A stretch of 64,000 bases of DNA, taken from contig NW_026516686.1 in the NCBI RefSeq assembly GCF_025766255.1, positions 186,001 through 250,000 on the forward strand. The letters run 5' to 3'. The notes under the pieces were generated by a model. It searched no databases and was not told the origin of the DNA. It saw only the letters and a list, made by a program, of their open reading frames with translations. The position numbers and the translations under genes are program-made. The stretch's first letter is position 1, and the number at the start of each line of letters is the position of its first letter. This document shows positions 10,465 to 20,741 of the stretch, piece after piece. Source of the DNA: Zychaea mexicana (Eukaryota; Mucoromycota; Mucoromycetes; Mucorales; Lichtheimiaceae).

Positions 10465-13062
10465 TCATTGCATCAGAGCGAAATTTTCACCAGGTATGAA
10501 ATCGGCCCAGGCATAATTGTCGAGCGGCAATGCGTCAAAATAGGTTGCCAAAAACTGTGTCTGGTCGTTCTGATTGTTTTTGTTATTGTTATTGTTATTG
10601 TTGTTGTTGTTGTTGTCGTGTGCGATGGATGTATTGTCACACGACAAGGTGGGCGAATGGGAAGGTGAAAAGCATGAGTTTGTGGGTGATGAGAGAGAGT
10701 CAGAGGACGATGATAACGTTTCAATAGTCGGAAACGCAAAGTCTTGTTGTTGCTGATGCTGATGGAGTGGCTCTAGGTAGTGGTGGCTGTTGTTTATCAT
10801 GGGCACAGCTGTTGCAAGCCAGTCATGATTATTGATCCAATCGTTTCCGTTGTTGTTGTTGTTGCTGGTGGGGCTATCAAACAATCCGGTCAAACCAAGC
10901 AGGTCGTTGATGTCGAGTTCGTTCATGGGGTCTTTGGTGGTACTCGTTACCGTCGGTGTAGTAGTAGTTTTAGTAAGAGTTGTTGGCTTATTGGCTGAGG
11001 TGCCATCCTCGCTCTTGTTGCTAATCTCGTCAGTCGAACGTTTCCGCTTTTTGCTGACCACAGGCGGTTGGGTGAACTGTTCGTCTTCGTTCTCCAGCGA
11101 AACATGACACTCGCTCTTGAGATAATGGTCGATCGCTGAATCAAAATCGGATTGCTGCAATCGAGTGCAGTTGGCGTTTTTGAACACGCGAATGCTTTTA
11201 CCGAGACTGATCGGCGCCTTGTGTGCATTATCTAAATGGATCGACGTGGCGAGACTGAGGCTGAGCAAGTACGTGTTGTAGAGATAACGCTCTTGCTGGT
11301 GAAGAATCATCTGTTCCGCAATGTGTACAATCGTGTTTGCAGCTGTGTTACATACACCCAAAGTATCTGGCAGCGCACGGTGCAGCATGATCTGGACAGT
11401 GTAATAGAGCATGTGGTACACGCGAATAATGGGCGAGGGCGGACCATGATCTGTTGGCTGATTGTATTCGAGGTACGATGGCAAATTCAAAAACCAGTTC
11501 GTCAGTGCAGAAGTCGTCGTCCTTGTCGGGGAACTGTCGCTGTGGAGATGATGGTCGTCTAGAATTCGTGCCAATTTGATCATTTCGGCAAACACAGTTA
11601 TCTGAAGGGCATATTCGATGGACGAAGTAACAGTGTTGGTCAAGTTCTTGCTATCGATTGCTTGCAGCTGGTTGTCCTCGAGTTGGGGCCATCGGCAGTC
11701 CCAGTAGGATTGCTGATGCATCAATGGACCGCCTGTGCAGCATGCAAGCCATTGATTGGTTACATAGGCCACCCAGAAGGCTCGTCTGCGGAGCTCCATG
11801 GTAACAATGCCCAGGGAGAGGTCTGGGTCGCGATGCAATTTGAGATCCTTGACCAGTTGAACTTGCTTGTGCAAGTATGTGCGACACGTTTGCATGTCGC
11901 CGGACAGATACGCATACCAGCACATGATCACCACAGCCTAATTCAGGGTAAATTGAGTTATTCAGCTTTCAGTAAACAAGAGAAATTGGGTGGTACATTC
12001 CCCCCTCCCTCTTCTCTCCTCTTTTACACCACAGCTGCTGTTACCTGTAGTGTGGATAAGGTGCTGTTGTTGTCATGGGACAATGCTGTTGTATTCGAAA
12101 TCTGCTGTTGACACTGTTTGAAGAACTGGGCACCCGCGTCCTCGTGACTCTGTGTTTCGGCATAGCGGCAACCGAGGGCCAGAACCGCGCAACGTAGCAA
12201 GGGATCCATTTCCTGCGGGCGGTGTTGCAGCTGATGCAAAAAGTGTTGCCGCGACAGGATAGGGAAAAACAAATTAAAGTGGGCAAAAAAGGACTCGGCC
12301 CACTCCAATTCGTTGTTAAGAGAAAAGTGGGATTGCCTGTTGTGGCTGCCCTAGAGGTAAGATTTCATGGATGGACCTTATCAGTGATAACTCATTCTAT
12401 AGTGCTTAAGATGGTCTTCTAGTGAACACGTACAGGGGCACTCGTACTATTGCTATTGTTGGCATCCGCGTGTAACGCTACTGTATTGGACACAAGGTTC
12501 AGCAGAGCATTTGGACCAGCTGACAAGCAGTGATCGTCACGGGCATCAGAGGTAGTCGTAGTAGTAGTAGCAGGTTGTTGAGTACTATTACTATTGACAC
12601 TCGTCGACATCGTGGTCGTAGTAATAGTAGTGGTAGTAGTGGGAAGTGCTGCTGTGGTAGTAGTCGCTGTAGTAGCCGTATTTACTTTATCAGTTATAGG
12701 CTGCTGCATCCTCAGCTGCGGATGCCATACTATAAAGCATGTGTAAGTCCAACACATTGGCATTTCGTTCTTGTTGCTGTTTGCATGATGAGCTTACCCA
12801 GAAGCGATTCGATACGATGCGCACGGTTCTCAATGACCTCGATATATCCTTTGGGAGGGCCACGTTTTCTAGGCGGGTCAGAGTACTCGCAAGTAAGACC
12901 CATCGAATTGCAGCGAGAGCATGACGGCTGGATGCCATCGCACTTGACTTTCTTCTTCCGACAAACGATACATGCAAGCGTAACCTTCACACGTTTGGGA
13001 GTTGAACCTGGGGGCTGGGCGGCTGATTGCTGGAAGGCGTTCGAAGTGGTCTTCTTGGACAT
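10465..13062 (-). CDS. Zn2Cys6 fungal transcription factor with middle-homology domain
   Basis: Four exons (13062-12798, 12729-12434, 12350-12045, 11937-10465) give 779 residues. The binuclear cluster is complete: Cys31, 34, 41, 48, 51 and 58 (C-x2-C-x6-C-x6-C-x2-C-x6-C), followed by the linker RKRGPPKGYIEVIENRAHRI, which probably starts the dimerisation helix. After a Thr/Ser-rich spacer (residues about 110-180) comes the fungal_trans domain, beginning near ESFFAHFNLFFPILSRQHF and continuing through LRRRAFWVAYVTNQWLA. The C terminus has Lys/Arg, Ser and poly-Asn tracts (NNNNNNNNNNN near residue 740) suited to an activation region. It should be a nuclear DNA-binding regulator recognising CGG half-sites; the target pathway cannot be read from the sequence. 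Exon 2 is low complexity, so its borders are the least certain. Confidence 0.88.
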
Positions 13063-13883
13063 AGTGTCAATGACATAAAGTTAAGTGTTACTGTTCCTTG
13101 GACAAAGTAGTTGTGTGGGTGTGGTGTGCGGGTGCGTGTGGTCAGAGAGTATGAAAGAGAGAGAGAGAGAGAGAAAAGAGGAAGAAGGGAAGAAAAGCAA
13201 AGGGAAAAAGAATTTATCTATTTACAAACTCCAAAGGGACGGTAATCTCGGCCTAAACTAGCATTTTGGGGGGTTTGGATAGATATGAGCAGCTTTTGCT
13301 TTTTGCCCGTGTTACAGTACAAGGCACCAATCGGGCGAAATGGGGGGAATCCATATTTAACAACCTCCCCCCGATCATCATCTTCGTCGTCATCATTAAC
13401 AATACGCACAGCAACAGCATCACTTAGCAACAGCAGCATTGTCGTTGTCAGTTAGTAAGCCACGCGCCTTCTCAGATATATACCATCAACCTATCGTCTA
13501 TTTCCCAATCTCCTCAATAAGATCAAGAGAACAACAATAAACGAAGCCAAGAGATCGCATGGACCTATCAAACGCAGAAGCTGTTCCGAGGAAGCGATAG
13601 TATTCGGATTTAAAATAGCATGTAAAACGCAAGCTAGGGGTAGAGATATCTTTTTCCTTCATGATATAATTTTATTGTACTCTCTATGCTGTTAATAAAA
13701 TTATAAGTCTTTTTTCCTACTATCACGCAGGGGGGGAGGGGGAGGAAAGGTCTAGCTCCTCAAAAGCACGCTAAATCCCATCCGCATCCATCCCTAAATA
13801 AAACAGCACAAGTCGGCAATCTGCCGCCGATGTCACCACCACACCCGTCGTCGTTCGATCAAAAGAAGAAACAACTGATGGTG
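13063..13883. other. Intergenic region with GA microsatellite
   Basis: Upstream of the zinc-cluster start the plus strand holds a GA-repeat run at about 13154-13180, within a purine-rich stretch to 13215. On the minus strand that is a CT-rich promoter or leader. The rest, up to the stop of the PabC-like gene, shows no gene. Confidence 0.45.
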
Positions 13884-15082
13884 CTACGTCGATAGATCCA
13901 CAAGCTGCACGCGATATGCCTTTCGCACAGAATTGAAGCACACGATTGGATACCCGCTCTACAGAAGTGACCAAAAAATTACCTGTTATATGTGTATTTT
14001 TGTTGTTGTTGTTGGACGACAAAAGCTGCAAGGTACGCACAGCAGCAGAAAAAAATTGCATGTTTACCTTTTGTGCATTTATCAGGTCATCCACACTGAT
14101 CACTCCTTCGACGATATTTTCATCTGAAGAAAAGAGCTTGTCTCGGAATACTCCCGGAAGCAAACCTACATCATTCGCATACAAAGAGCACACACAACAG
14201 CAACAACAACGACAACAACAGCAGCAACCTTATAAGCTCCTATTATGAATGCGCATATATCCTTCCCCTTCTTCTCTCCTAATCCCCTCCTAATCCCCCC
14301 CCAACCTAGCCTCCGTATCTCATGCTCTCTTTCGCTATCTTTTCACTTACCGCATTGTAAACTTGGCGTTATCCATCGATCCCCTTCCGTCTGAATAGCA
14401 ATGTTTGCAATTGAAGTTTCTGTTATCTGCCGCTGTTTATTCCATAGCACAACGTCAAATGTCTTTTGACCACATCCTGCTCGTGTGCGTGCATCGTTGT
14501 ACACATTGCGAAGCGTGGTCTTGTGTACCATGAATGGGTCAGATGCAGAGCACGGAACGGCCTCGGTATCCAGGACAACTGTCAATGCATCTTTTTTTCC
14601 TTCTTCTTCTTCTCCTGCTTTTACAGCTTCAGCAAGCGTCTCGTGTGCCTTGTAATCCTTTCCAAGGTCTGTGTACTCGACACGCAGGGCATGTTTGTCG
14701 TCGTATAATAAACGGATCTAGAACAATTATTAGAAGATTACCCTCACCCCCTCCTCCCTTTGTTTCTTTTTTTAACCTTTTTCTACAATAGACGATGACT
14801 TACCCTTTTATAGGTGGAGTCTTGGGGAACGTTTTCTTCAAGTACCGCTTTGACTTGCTCGTACGATGGTATCGTTGTGAATTGAGCCGCGTCACTGGCA
14901 TGGAAATCACTCGCAGCTCGTAGTAAGCGATGAATATGCCGATCAAGCAAATAGAACCCTATTTTCTGCATTATTAATTCTCAATGACCTCATAAAAAAC
15001 CTGCATCAGTTGGTTGTCATTACTTGCCTTGGGAAGGATCATACAAGATTGTCTCTAATAAAGCGAATTCATTTTGGCTCAT
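13884..15082 (-). CDS. Class IV PLP enzyme, aminodeoxychorismate lyase-like (PabC/Abz2 type)
   Basis: Five exons (15082-15028, 14958-14804, 14717-14351, 14165-14068, 13958-13884) give 249 residues. Members of this fold convert 4-amino-4-deoxychorismate to p-aminobenzoate plus pyruvate for folate synthesis, or act as branched-chain/D-amino acid transaminases. Evidence: start block FALLETILYDPSQGFYLLDR, as in PabB-PabC fusions; FMVHKTTLRNVYNDAR with the likely PLP-binding Lys; ITETSIANIAI; WITPSLQCGLLPGVFRD; and a C terminus SGYPIVCFNSVRKAYRVQL. Intron 1 uses a GC donor (GCAAGT at 15027) and needs the AG at 14959, which alone gives the SQGFYLLDR junction. The last exon lies in a different frame from the longer open frame covering 13771-14193. 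The lyase role is the best guess; a transaminase is not excluded. Confidence 0.8.
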
Positions 15083-15409
15083 TATCGTATATGCTCCTGT
15101 GGACAAGTTAATAAAAATAACAAGTTGTCGGGTTAAAGTAAACTAAAAGTTTGAAGGGGGGAACTTGTCTTTTAATCCATCTCTTTTTACAGGTTGCAAT
15201 TTGAAAATTTAAAATGGTATGATTTTCTATAATCCTGAAAAAAGAAGAAGAAAGAGTGGCGCGCGCCTTTTCTATTTCTGAAACCACAGATTCTTCAAGA
15301 GTATACACGCCTCATATGATAGTAACATACACGCATAGACTCTGCCCTTCCCCTCCTCCTTCCTTCCTTTTTTGACAACGTAGTACAAACCATCTTTATG
15401 GATACACAG
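15083..15409. other. Upstream region of the PabC-like gene
   Basis: About 330 bases between the PabC-like start codon and the left end of the large palindrome. It is AT-rich with no coding signal and presumably contains the 5' UTR and part of the promoter. Confidence 0.4.
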
Positions 15410-16698
15410 GGTCAACGTCGCCTGGCAGCAAAATTAATGTCACGTGTTCCAAATTGACGTCGCTCTGCTTGTGTATTGATGGTGCCTGTTTTTAGAAGCA
15501 ACTTTATGTCATAAGCCGTTTAATAAAGACTATTGAACAGTATTCTCATTGAGTTTCAACGATTCATTATGAATAAAATAAGGAGATTTCACCTATACCT
15601 TGGATTAGGGGTCGCAATTGGATGGATCGGGTCGGGTCAAGAGTCTGACCCGTTAACCCACGGGTCAAAAAACACTATAACCCGACCCGACGTGTTCAAC
15701 CCGACGAGTCAAAACTCGGGTGGACGGGCCAAGACTGATTCCGATGTGATGATGAAGGAAGTGTCATCCAACCTGAACTTTAATATGCTGGAAGTGCAAA
15801 ACTCCACATATACAGTACACAGCTCTTAGGATGATGACGCGTAAATTCCCAGCAGCAGTACTAGCAACATCTACTTTGTGTGCGATATTTCAAAATCAAA
15901 GAGTCTTGTGCTATCAGAAAGGAATTGCTTAGGCTCACATGCATTAAAGAAAGCGTAATGGAAGTAGTGGCGTTAAAAAAATCGACTTCCCCACACGCCC
16001 GTAATCCTTTTCCCTTTTTCCATTTCTTTTCACTTCTTCCTTCTTCCTTCTTTTTTCGCCAATCGTTTTTCTTTTCTCAATTCCTTTTTCGTTTTTTGTC
16101 AAGTCTCGTCTCTTACTGCCACCCTCTATTGTCTGCTCTCATTGTACTGTTGCTATTATTTACTTCTTTTACATACATTGCTTATAGCTTACTTATCTTA
16201 TACTCTTGAGTTTGAGATATAATCCCACAATGAAAAGAATCTAAGTGCATTTTATGTTATAGTTCTTTTGCAGACATATTGACAACGACAACTTTAATAT
16301 GATGATGCTCTCAACAAGAAGATTGACTACTTAAATACCAGTACCTGATACATATTATATGTATACACGGGTCACAACTGGTCAACGGGTCGGGTCAAGG
16401 GTTAAACGGGTTGACCCGCGGGTCAGAAAAGCATTAACCCGTCCTTGACCCGTGGGTCGATTTTGAACCACGGGTCAGATTGCGACTCCTAAATGCGATG
16501 GTATCAGTATACTTAATCACTAGTAGTGCTTGGTAATATACAGTGAAGATGGCGGGTTAGACTATACTTGAATACAGTAATTCATTTTGGTTGAGTGTAT
16601 GTGATGTATCATATAAGAGCAAAAAAGAAAGCAGGATCTTTATTGCTATATTGTCATGGTACTAACCGATTTGGTACTAATCGATTTGAGTAATGAAT
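15410..16698 (+). repeat. Left arm of the palindrome
   Basis: This 1289-bp arm has three parts. The outer 196 bp carry CACGTG (15441-15446) and TGACGTC (15455-15461). The middle is a hAT-like module with many GGGTC/GACCC motifs. The inner 207 bp end in a doubled GGTACTAAYCGATTT motif (about 16658-16687). A 109-residue frame (15880-16209) is mirrored in the other arm and is T/F-rich without a known domain, so I do not call it a gene. Confidence 0.9.
15606..16491 (+). mobile_element. hAT-like non-autonomous element, left copy
   Basis: The segment begins TAGGGGTCGCAAT and ends with the complement of TAGGAGTCGCAAT, giving short imperfect terminal inverted repeats. Both subterminal regions are packed with CGGGTCGGGTC / GACCCGTGGGTC motifs. 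TAGGGGTNGCAA ends followed by repeated GGGTC blocks are typical of some hAT-superfamily elements. There is no transposase frame. The flanks match at only about half of 8 positions, so a target-site duplication is not clear. Assignment is by end pattern only. Confidence 0.5.
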
Positions 16699-17905
16699 AC
16701 ATACGTTAACTTCGTCGTTTTGTTGTTGTCTTTTACAAGCTAGAATTCATCTACGGGTATCAACATTTTAAAGAAATAGTACGTCAGCACATCAATGAAG
16801 CAGTTAATTGAGTAACAATTACAGTATTCTAGTAGAGAAAGAATTACATAAACTGATTCTTGCAGCGAATTATTCTCATTGGAAAAGCCGCACTTCCTGC
16901 AAAAAAAATAACTAAGCTAATCCCGATTTTGCAGCAAGTATAGTAATTCCCTTTTCTCTTTCACGTAATCTCTCTGGCAAAATAATCTTAATAAGTAATT
17001 ATATACGAGAAAATCATGGACCTTCATTTTCTTTGATTGATCTATATGAAAAACTTGATGTTCACTATGAAAACAAGAAAAAGATTCAGGACGAAATTGC
17101 GGATACTATTCAAGACATTGCTGAAAAAACAAACCATGGAATCCATCATCAAACGTAGTACTGGAGCTCTGGGAAATACAATAAAAAAAAAGACAAAAAA
17201 AGATTGATGTAGTAAGGAATTAAAACATTGCTCCGCACTGACTGAAAAAAGCATGTAAAAACTAACTGATTGAATAGGAACTAAATGAACTCGATAGCGA
17301 TGATGATGCCGAAAAATTGCCGGCTGGTACTATTATCAAACGTGCTGCCCTTGACACGTATAGCAAGAGCTTTTTCGACCTGGATCAAGCCGCACAAAAT
17401 CTCGTATAGTAAGTTGTATTTCTATACTGCTTCCCGACATTTTAACTCTATTTTATAATGTTGTGCTTACACTGCTTTTTTAGCCTTGGGATGAACAGTA
17501 TATTGGCTTTGTCGAATAGGAACCTTGGTAAAGATAGTTGTTAAAAGTATTTCGAACAGTCATTGGGATGCACTTGTAAAGGAGAATCTTCCAAAAAGCA
17601 ACTGGATGACCTTAAGAAAAAAACCTTGAATCATATTGGGGAAATAAAAGACGTAAATAAAGTCGAGTAGAGTGTTAGGCGAGATATTTATTCAAAACTA
17701 TGATGTATATCCAGAAAGCCTTAGTAGATGTTCAAGGTGCACAAAACTTAGCCTTCAAATATGTAACAAGAGCTCATAGACCTTATGAGAAACAAATATT
17801 TAAAGTATATGCTCATTTGTAAGTATGAACTGGACAACCTCGTGTGCATGAATTCACTATTACCTAAACACACATCTCACATTACTGTTCTTTTCTCTGC
17901 ACAGA
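16699..17905 (+). pseudogene. Unique core of the palindrome with broken coding fragments
   Basis: Protein-like stretches occur on the plus strand but do not join. Near 17028-17155 a charged helical frame reads LIDLYEKLDVHYENKKK and then stops. At 17278-17410 another reads ELDSDDDAEKLPAGTIIKR followed by SFFDLDQAAQNLV and a stop. At about 17550-17670 there is CTCKGESSKKQLDDLKKK. At about 17700-17800 there is ALVDVQGAQNLAFKYV. Some GT/AG signals lie between them, so a spliced gene is conceivable, but I could not build one start-to-stop model. No family was recognised; it does not look like a transposase. Confidence 0.4.
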
Positions 17906-19197
17906 ATTCATTACTCAAATCGATTAGTACCAAATCGATTAGTACCATGACAATATAGCAATAAAGCTCCTGCTTTCTTTTTTGCTCTTATATGATACAT
18001 CACATACACTCAACCAAAATGAATTACTGTATTCAAGTATAGTCCAACCCGCCATCTTCACTGTATATTACCAAGCACTACTAGTGATTAAGTATACTGA
18101 TACCATCGCATTTAGGAGTCGCAATCTGACCCGTGGTTCAAAATCGACCCACGGGTCAAGGACGGGTTAATGCTTTTCTGACCCGCGGGTCAACCCGTTT
18201 AACCCTTGACCCGACCCGTTGACCAGTTGTGACCCGTGTATACATATAATAGGTATGAGGTACTGGTATTTAAGTAGTCAATCTTCTTGTTGAGAAGCAT
18301 CATCATATTAAAGTTGTCGTTGTCAATATGTCTGCAATAGAACTATAACATAAAATGCACTTAGATTCTTTTCATTGTGGGATTATATCGTATATTCAAG
18401 AGTATAAGATAAGTAAGCTATAAGCAATGTATGTAAAAGAAGTAAAGAATAGCAACAGTACAATGAGAGCAGACAATAGAGGGTGGCAGTAAGAGACGAG
18501 ACTTGACAAAAAACGAAAAAGGAATTGAGAAAAGAAAAACGATTGGAGAAAAAAGAAGGAAGAAGGAAGAAGTGAAAAGAAATGGAAAAAGGGAAAAGGA
18601 TTACGGGCGTGTGGGGAAGTCGATTTTTTTAACGCCACTACTTCCATTACGCTTTCTTTAATGCATGTGAGCCTAAGCAATTCCTTTCTGATAGCACAAG
18701 ACTCTTTGATTTTGAGAATAATCGCACACAAAGTAGATGTTGCTAGCACTGCTGCTGGGAATTTACGCGTCATCATCCTAAGAGCTGTGTACTGTATATG
18801 TGGAGTTTTGCACTTCCAGCATACTAAAGTTCAGGTTGGATGACACTTCCTTCATCATCACATCGGAATCAGTCTTGGCCCGTCCACCCGAGTTTTAACT
18901 CGTCGGGTTGAACACGTCGGGTCGGGTTATAGTGTTTTTTGACCCGTGGGTTAACGGGTCAGACTCTTGACCCGACCCGATCCGTCCAATTGCGACCCCT
19001 AATCCAAGGTATAGGTGAAATCTCTTTATTTTATTCATAATAAATCATTGAAACTTAATGAGAATACTGTTCAATAGTCTTTATTAAACGGCTTATGACA
19101 TAAAGTTGCTTCTAAAAACAGGCACCATCAATACACAAGCAGAGCGACGTCAATTTGGAACACGTGACGTTAATTTTGCTGCCAGGCGACATTGACC
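17906..19197 (-). repeat. Right arm of the palindrome
   Basis: Reverse complement of the left arm, with the same three parts. Its outer end carries GACGTCA (19146-19152) and CACGTG (19161-19166). The arm stops only 114 bases before the first ATG of the hydrolase-like gene, so that gene's promoter must lie largely within the arm. Confidence 0.9.
18113..19001 (-). mobile_element. hAT-like non-autonomous element, right copy
   Basis: Mirror copy of the module in the left arm, running from TAGGAGTCGCAAT to the complement of TAGGGGTCGCAAT, with the same GGGTC/GACCC blocks. Its presence at the equivalent place in both arms suggests that the element was already inserted before the arm was duplicated. 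Confidence 0.5.
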
Positions 19198-19311
19198 TGC
19201 GACATTGGGTGCGACAATACTTTTTGGAAACCCTGAGGTAAAGTGAAAATAATCTTTTTGAAACAAAGAGGTTCCCTTTTTTTACCTTTTTTTTTCTTTT
19301 TGGGTGATTCG

Positions 19312-20534
19312 ATGGAATTCTTTTGGGTTCTGCGACGTTGGTTTATTACCTTTTTACTACGGGTAGCATTTAGCTGGGGCAATCGTAACCATTCTGCTCG
19401 AATCATTCAATTTCTTGGCTTCCTACTGCCATTTAATCGTCGATGGGTACGCGAAGACACTGACCACGGAACTTGGATCGCCGAAGATATTGCTGGAAGT
19501 AAAAAAGAAGCCATTTCTGATCGTCTTGAAGAAAGCAATGTGGTAATCATGTGGGTTTCAGGTAAAGACTTTTACACACAACTCGCGAAAACATTTGGCA
19601 ATATATGATGAAATAAAATGTGTGTTAAATAGTGTGTGGTATACATGATTGTTAGGTGGAGGTTTTCGATTTGATATGACGCTATTGTACATCCGCGTAT
19701 GGATTACCTGGATCCGTGCGCTGGAAGCAGACAAGAATATGAGATGCGTTATTTTCGTACCCAAATACAGTAAGCTATTCATAATTCAGGGCCGTGTAAA
19801 AAAAGCAATGTAGACGGGATTAGCTGATTTACACCGTGTGTTTTAGAAACGGGACATCCATTTCCTGCAGCAGTAAATGGTGTAAAAGCAGCTTATGACT
19901 GGCTCGTTAATACCATGCATATACCTACATCGAAACTTATCATTGGCAAGTATTAATGCTGTGATTTTCTTTTATTCTTTTGTATTCTCAAAATGGGTTA
20001 GACAATGTGGGATTGCCGAAACAATTTTAACGTTGGTGTGTGTGTTTAGGTGGCGATGATGCAGGTGCTGCCGTTGCGCTCGACTTGATGCATTTGCACA
20101 AACCTAAATTTGCAGGTGCGATCTTTGCATCGCCTTATACCGGATTGGAAGCTGGAGGCGAGTCATGGCGCGCCAACATGGACATTGATTTCATGACTGC
20201 CGCGGCTGTGGATCGTATGGAAGAAAGTTATATCCCTGAGGAAGGAGACCAACCATTCCGCTATTTGCCTGATCAAGTCGATTTGGCAACTAGTTTACCA
20301 CGGCACATGTTAATCACTGTAGGCGGGAATGAGGTATTACTCGACGAAGCAGGCTATCTGGCATCGCGTGCACGTGCTGGCGGCGTTGCTGTCACGTTGT
20401 GCCAGGCTCCAGATCAGACACATCTTTGGTCAATGTTGCCAGATGTTCTTGTACAGGACGTGAATGTACGACAAAACGCAGTGGATCATTTCGTTCGCTT
20501 TGTTGAACTATGTGTTCGACCCGGCAAACACTAA
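19312..20534 (+). CDS. Alpha/beta-hydrolase (HSL-type) protein lacking the catalytic Ser
   Basis: Four exons (19312-19561, 19656-19769, 19847-19945, 20050-20534) give 315 residues. The fold is the hormone-sensitive-lipase/Abhydrolase_3 type: an N-terminal hydrophobic segment (about residues 4-20), then MWVSGGGFRFD at the oxyanion-hole position, GHPFPAAVNGVKAAYDWL, LIIGGDDAGAAVAL at the nucleophile elbow, and VGGNEVLLDEA with TLCQAPDQTHLWSML for the acid/His region. In active relatives these read HGGG and GDSAGG; here the His is Ser and the nucleophile is Asp158. The enzyme may be a pseudo-hydrolase, or it may use different chemistry. Intron 3 has a GC donor (GCAAGT at 19946). The first ATG was taken as start; sequence upstream is palindrome arm, so a lost 5' exon is possible. 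Confidence 0.8.
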
Positions 20535-20741
20535 ACAAAAAAAAAGACAGACAAGGCGCATTACTATATCATATCAGATCATCTCCATCTAAACTAAACA
20601 ATAATCAAGTCATTCTTTGCTCCATATCATCAATTCTGTAATAATAAAAGAAAAACCATAATTCTCGTCGGCACTTGGATGTGGCATAAATTCTTTTTTT
20701 AAGTTTCAGGGAGTCACACATCTGATGTGGGATTGTCAATA

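Larger units (their letters stand above)
15410..19197. repeat. 3.8-kb imperfect palindrome (long inverted repeat)
   Basis: The sequence at 15410-16698 reappears as its reverse complement at 17906-19197, around a 1.2-kb non-repeated core. The outer ends match from GGTCAACGTCGCCTGGC on the left to the complement of GGTCAATGTCGCCTGGC on the right; the inner ends match to GAGTAATGAAT. By eye the arms differ by a few scattered substitutions and small indels only. The structure fills nearly the whole space between the PabC-like gene (-) and the hydrolase-like gene (+). No direct target-site duplication is evident at the outer ends, so a simple terminal-inverted-repeat transposon is not proven; an inverted duplication event is equally possible. 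Confidence 0.93.

Noticed and set aside
12995..13012. B-box-like GGTTCAACTCCC on the minus strand
   Set aside because: It encodes PGSTP in the zinc-cluster protein and no A box lies at the right distance.
13771..14193. 140-codon minus-strand frame as a separate gene
   Set aside because: Its 5' part is exon 4 of the PabC-like gene. Beyond 14068 it runs through an intron and then in the wrong frame across the true last exon, where CFNSVRKAYRVQL is read in another frame.
15880..16209. 109-residue frame in the left palindrome arm (mirrored at 18396-18776)
   Set aside because: Composition is driven by T/C-rich DNA, the frame is duplicated only because the arm is, and it has no recognisable domain.
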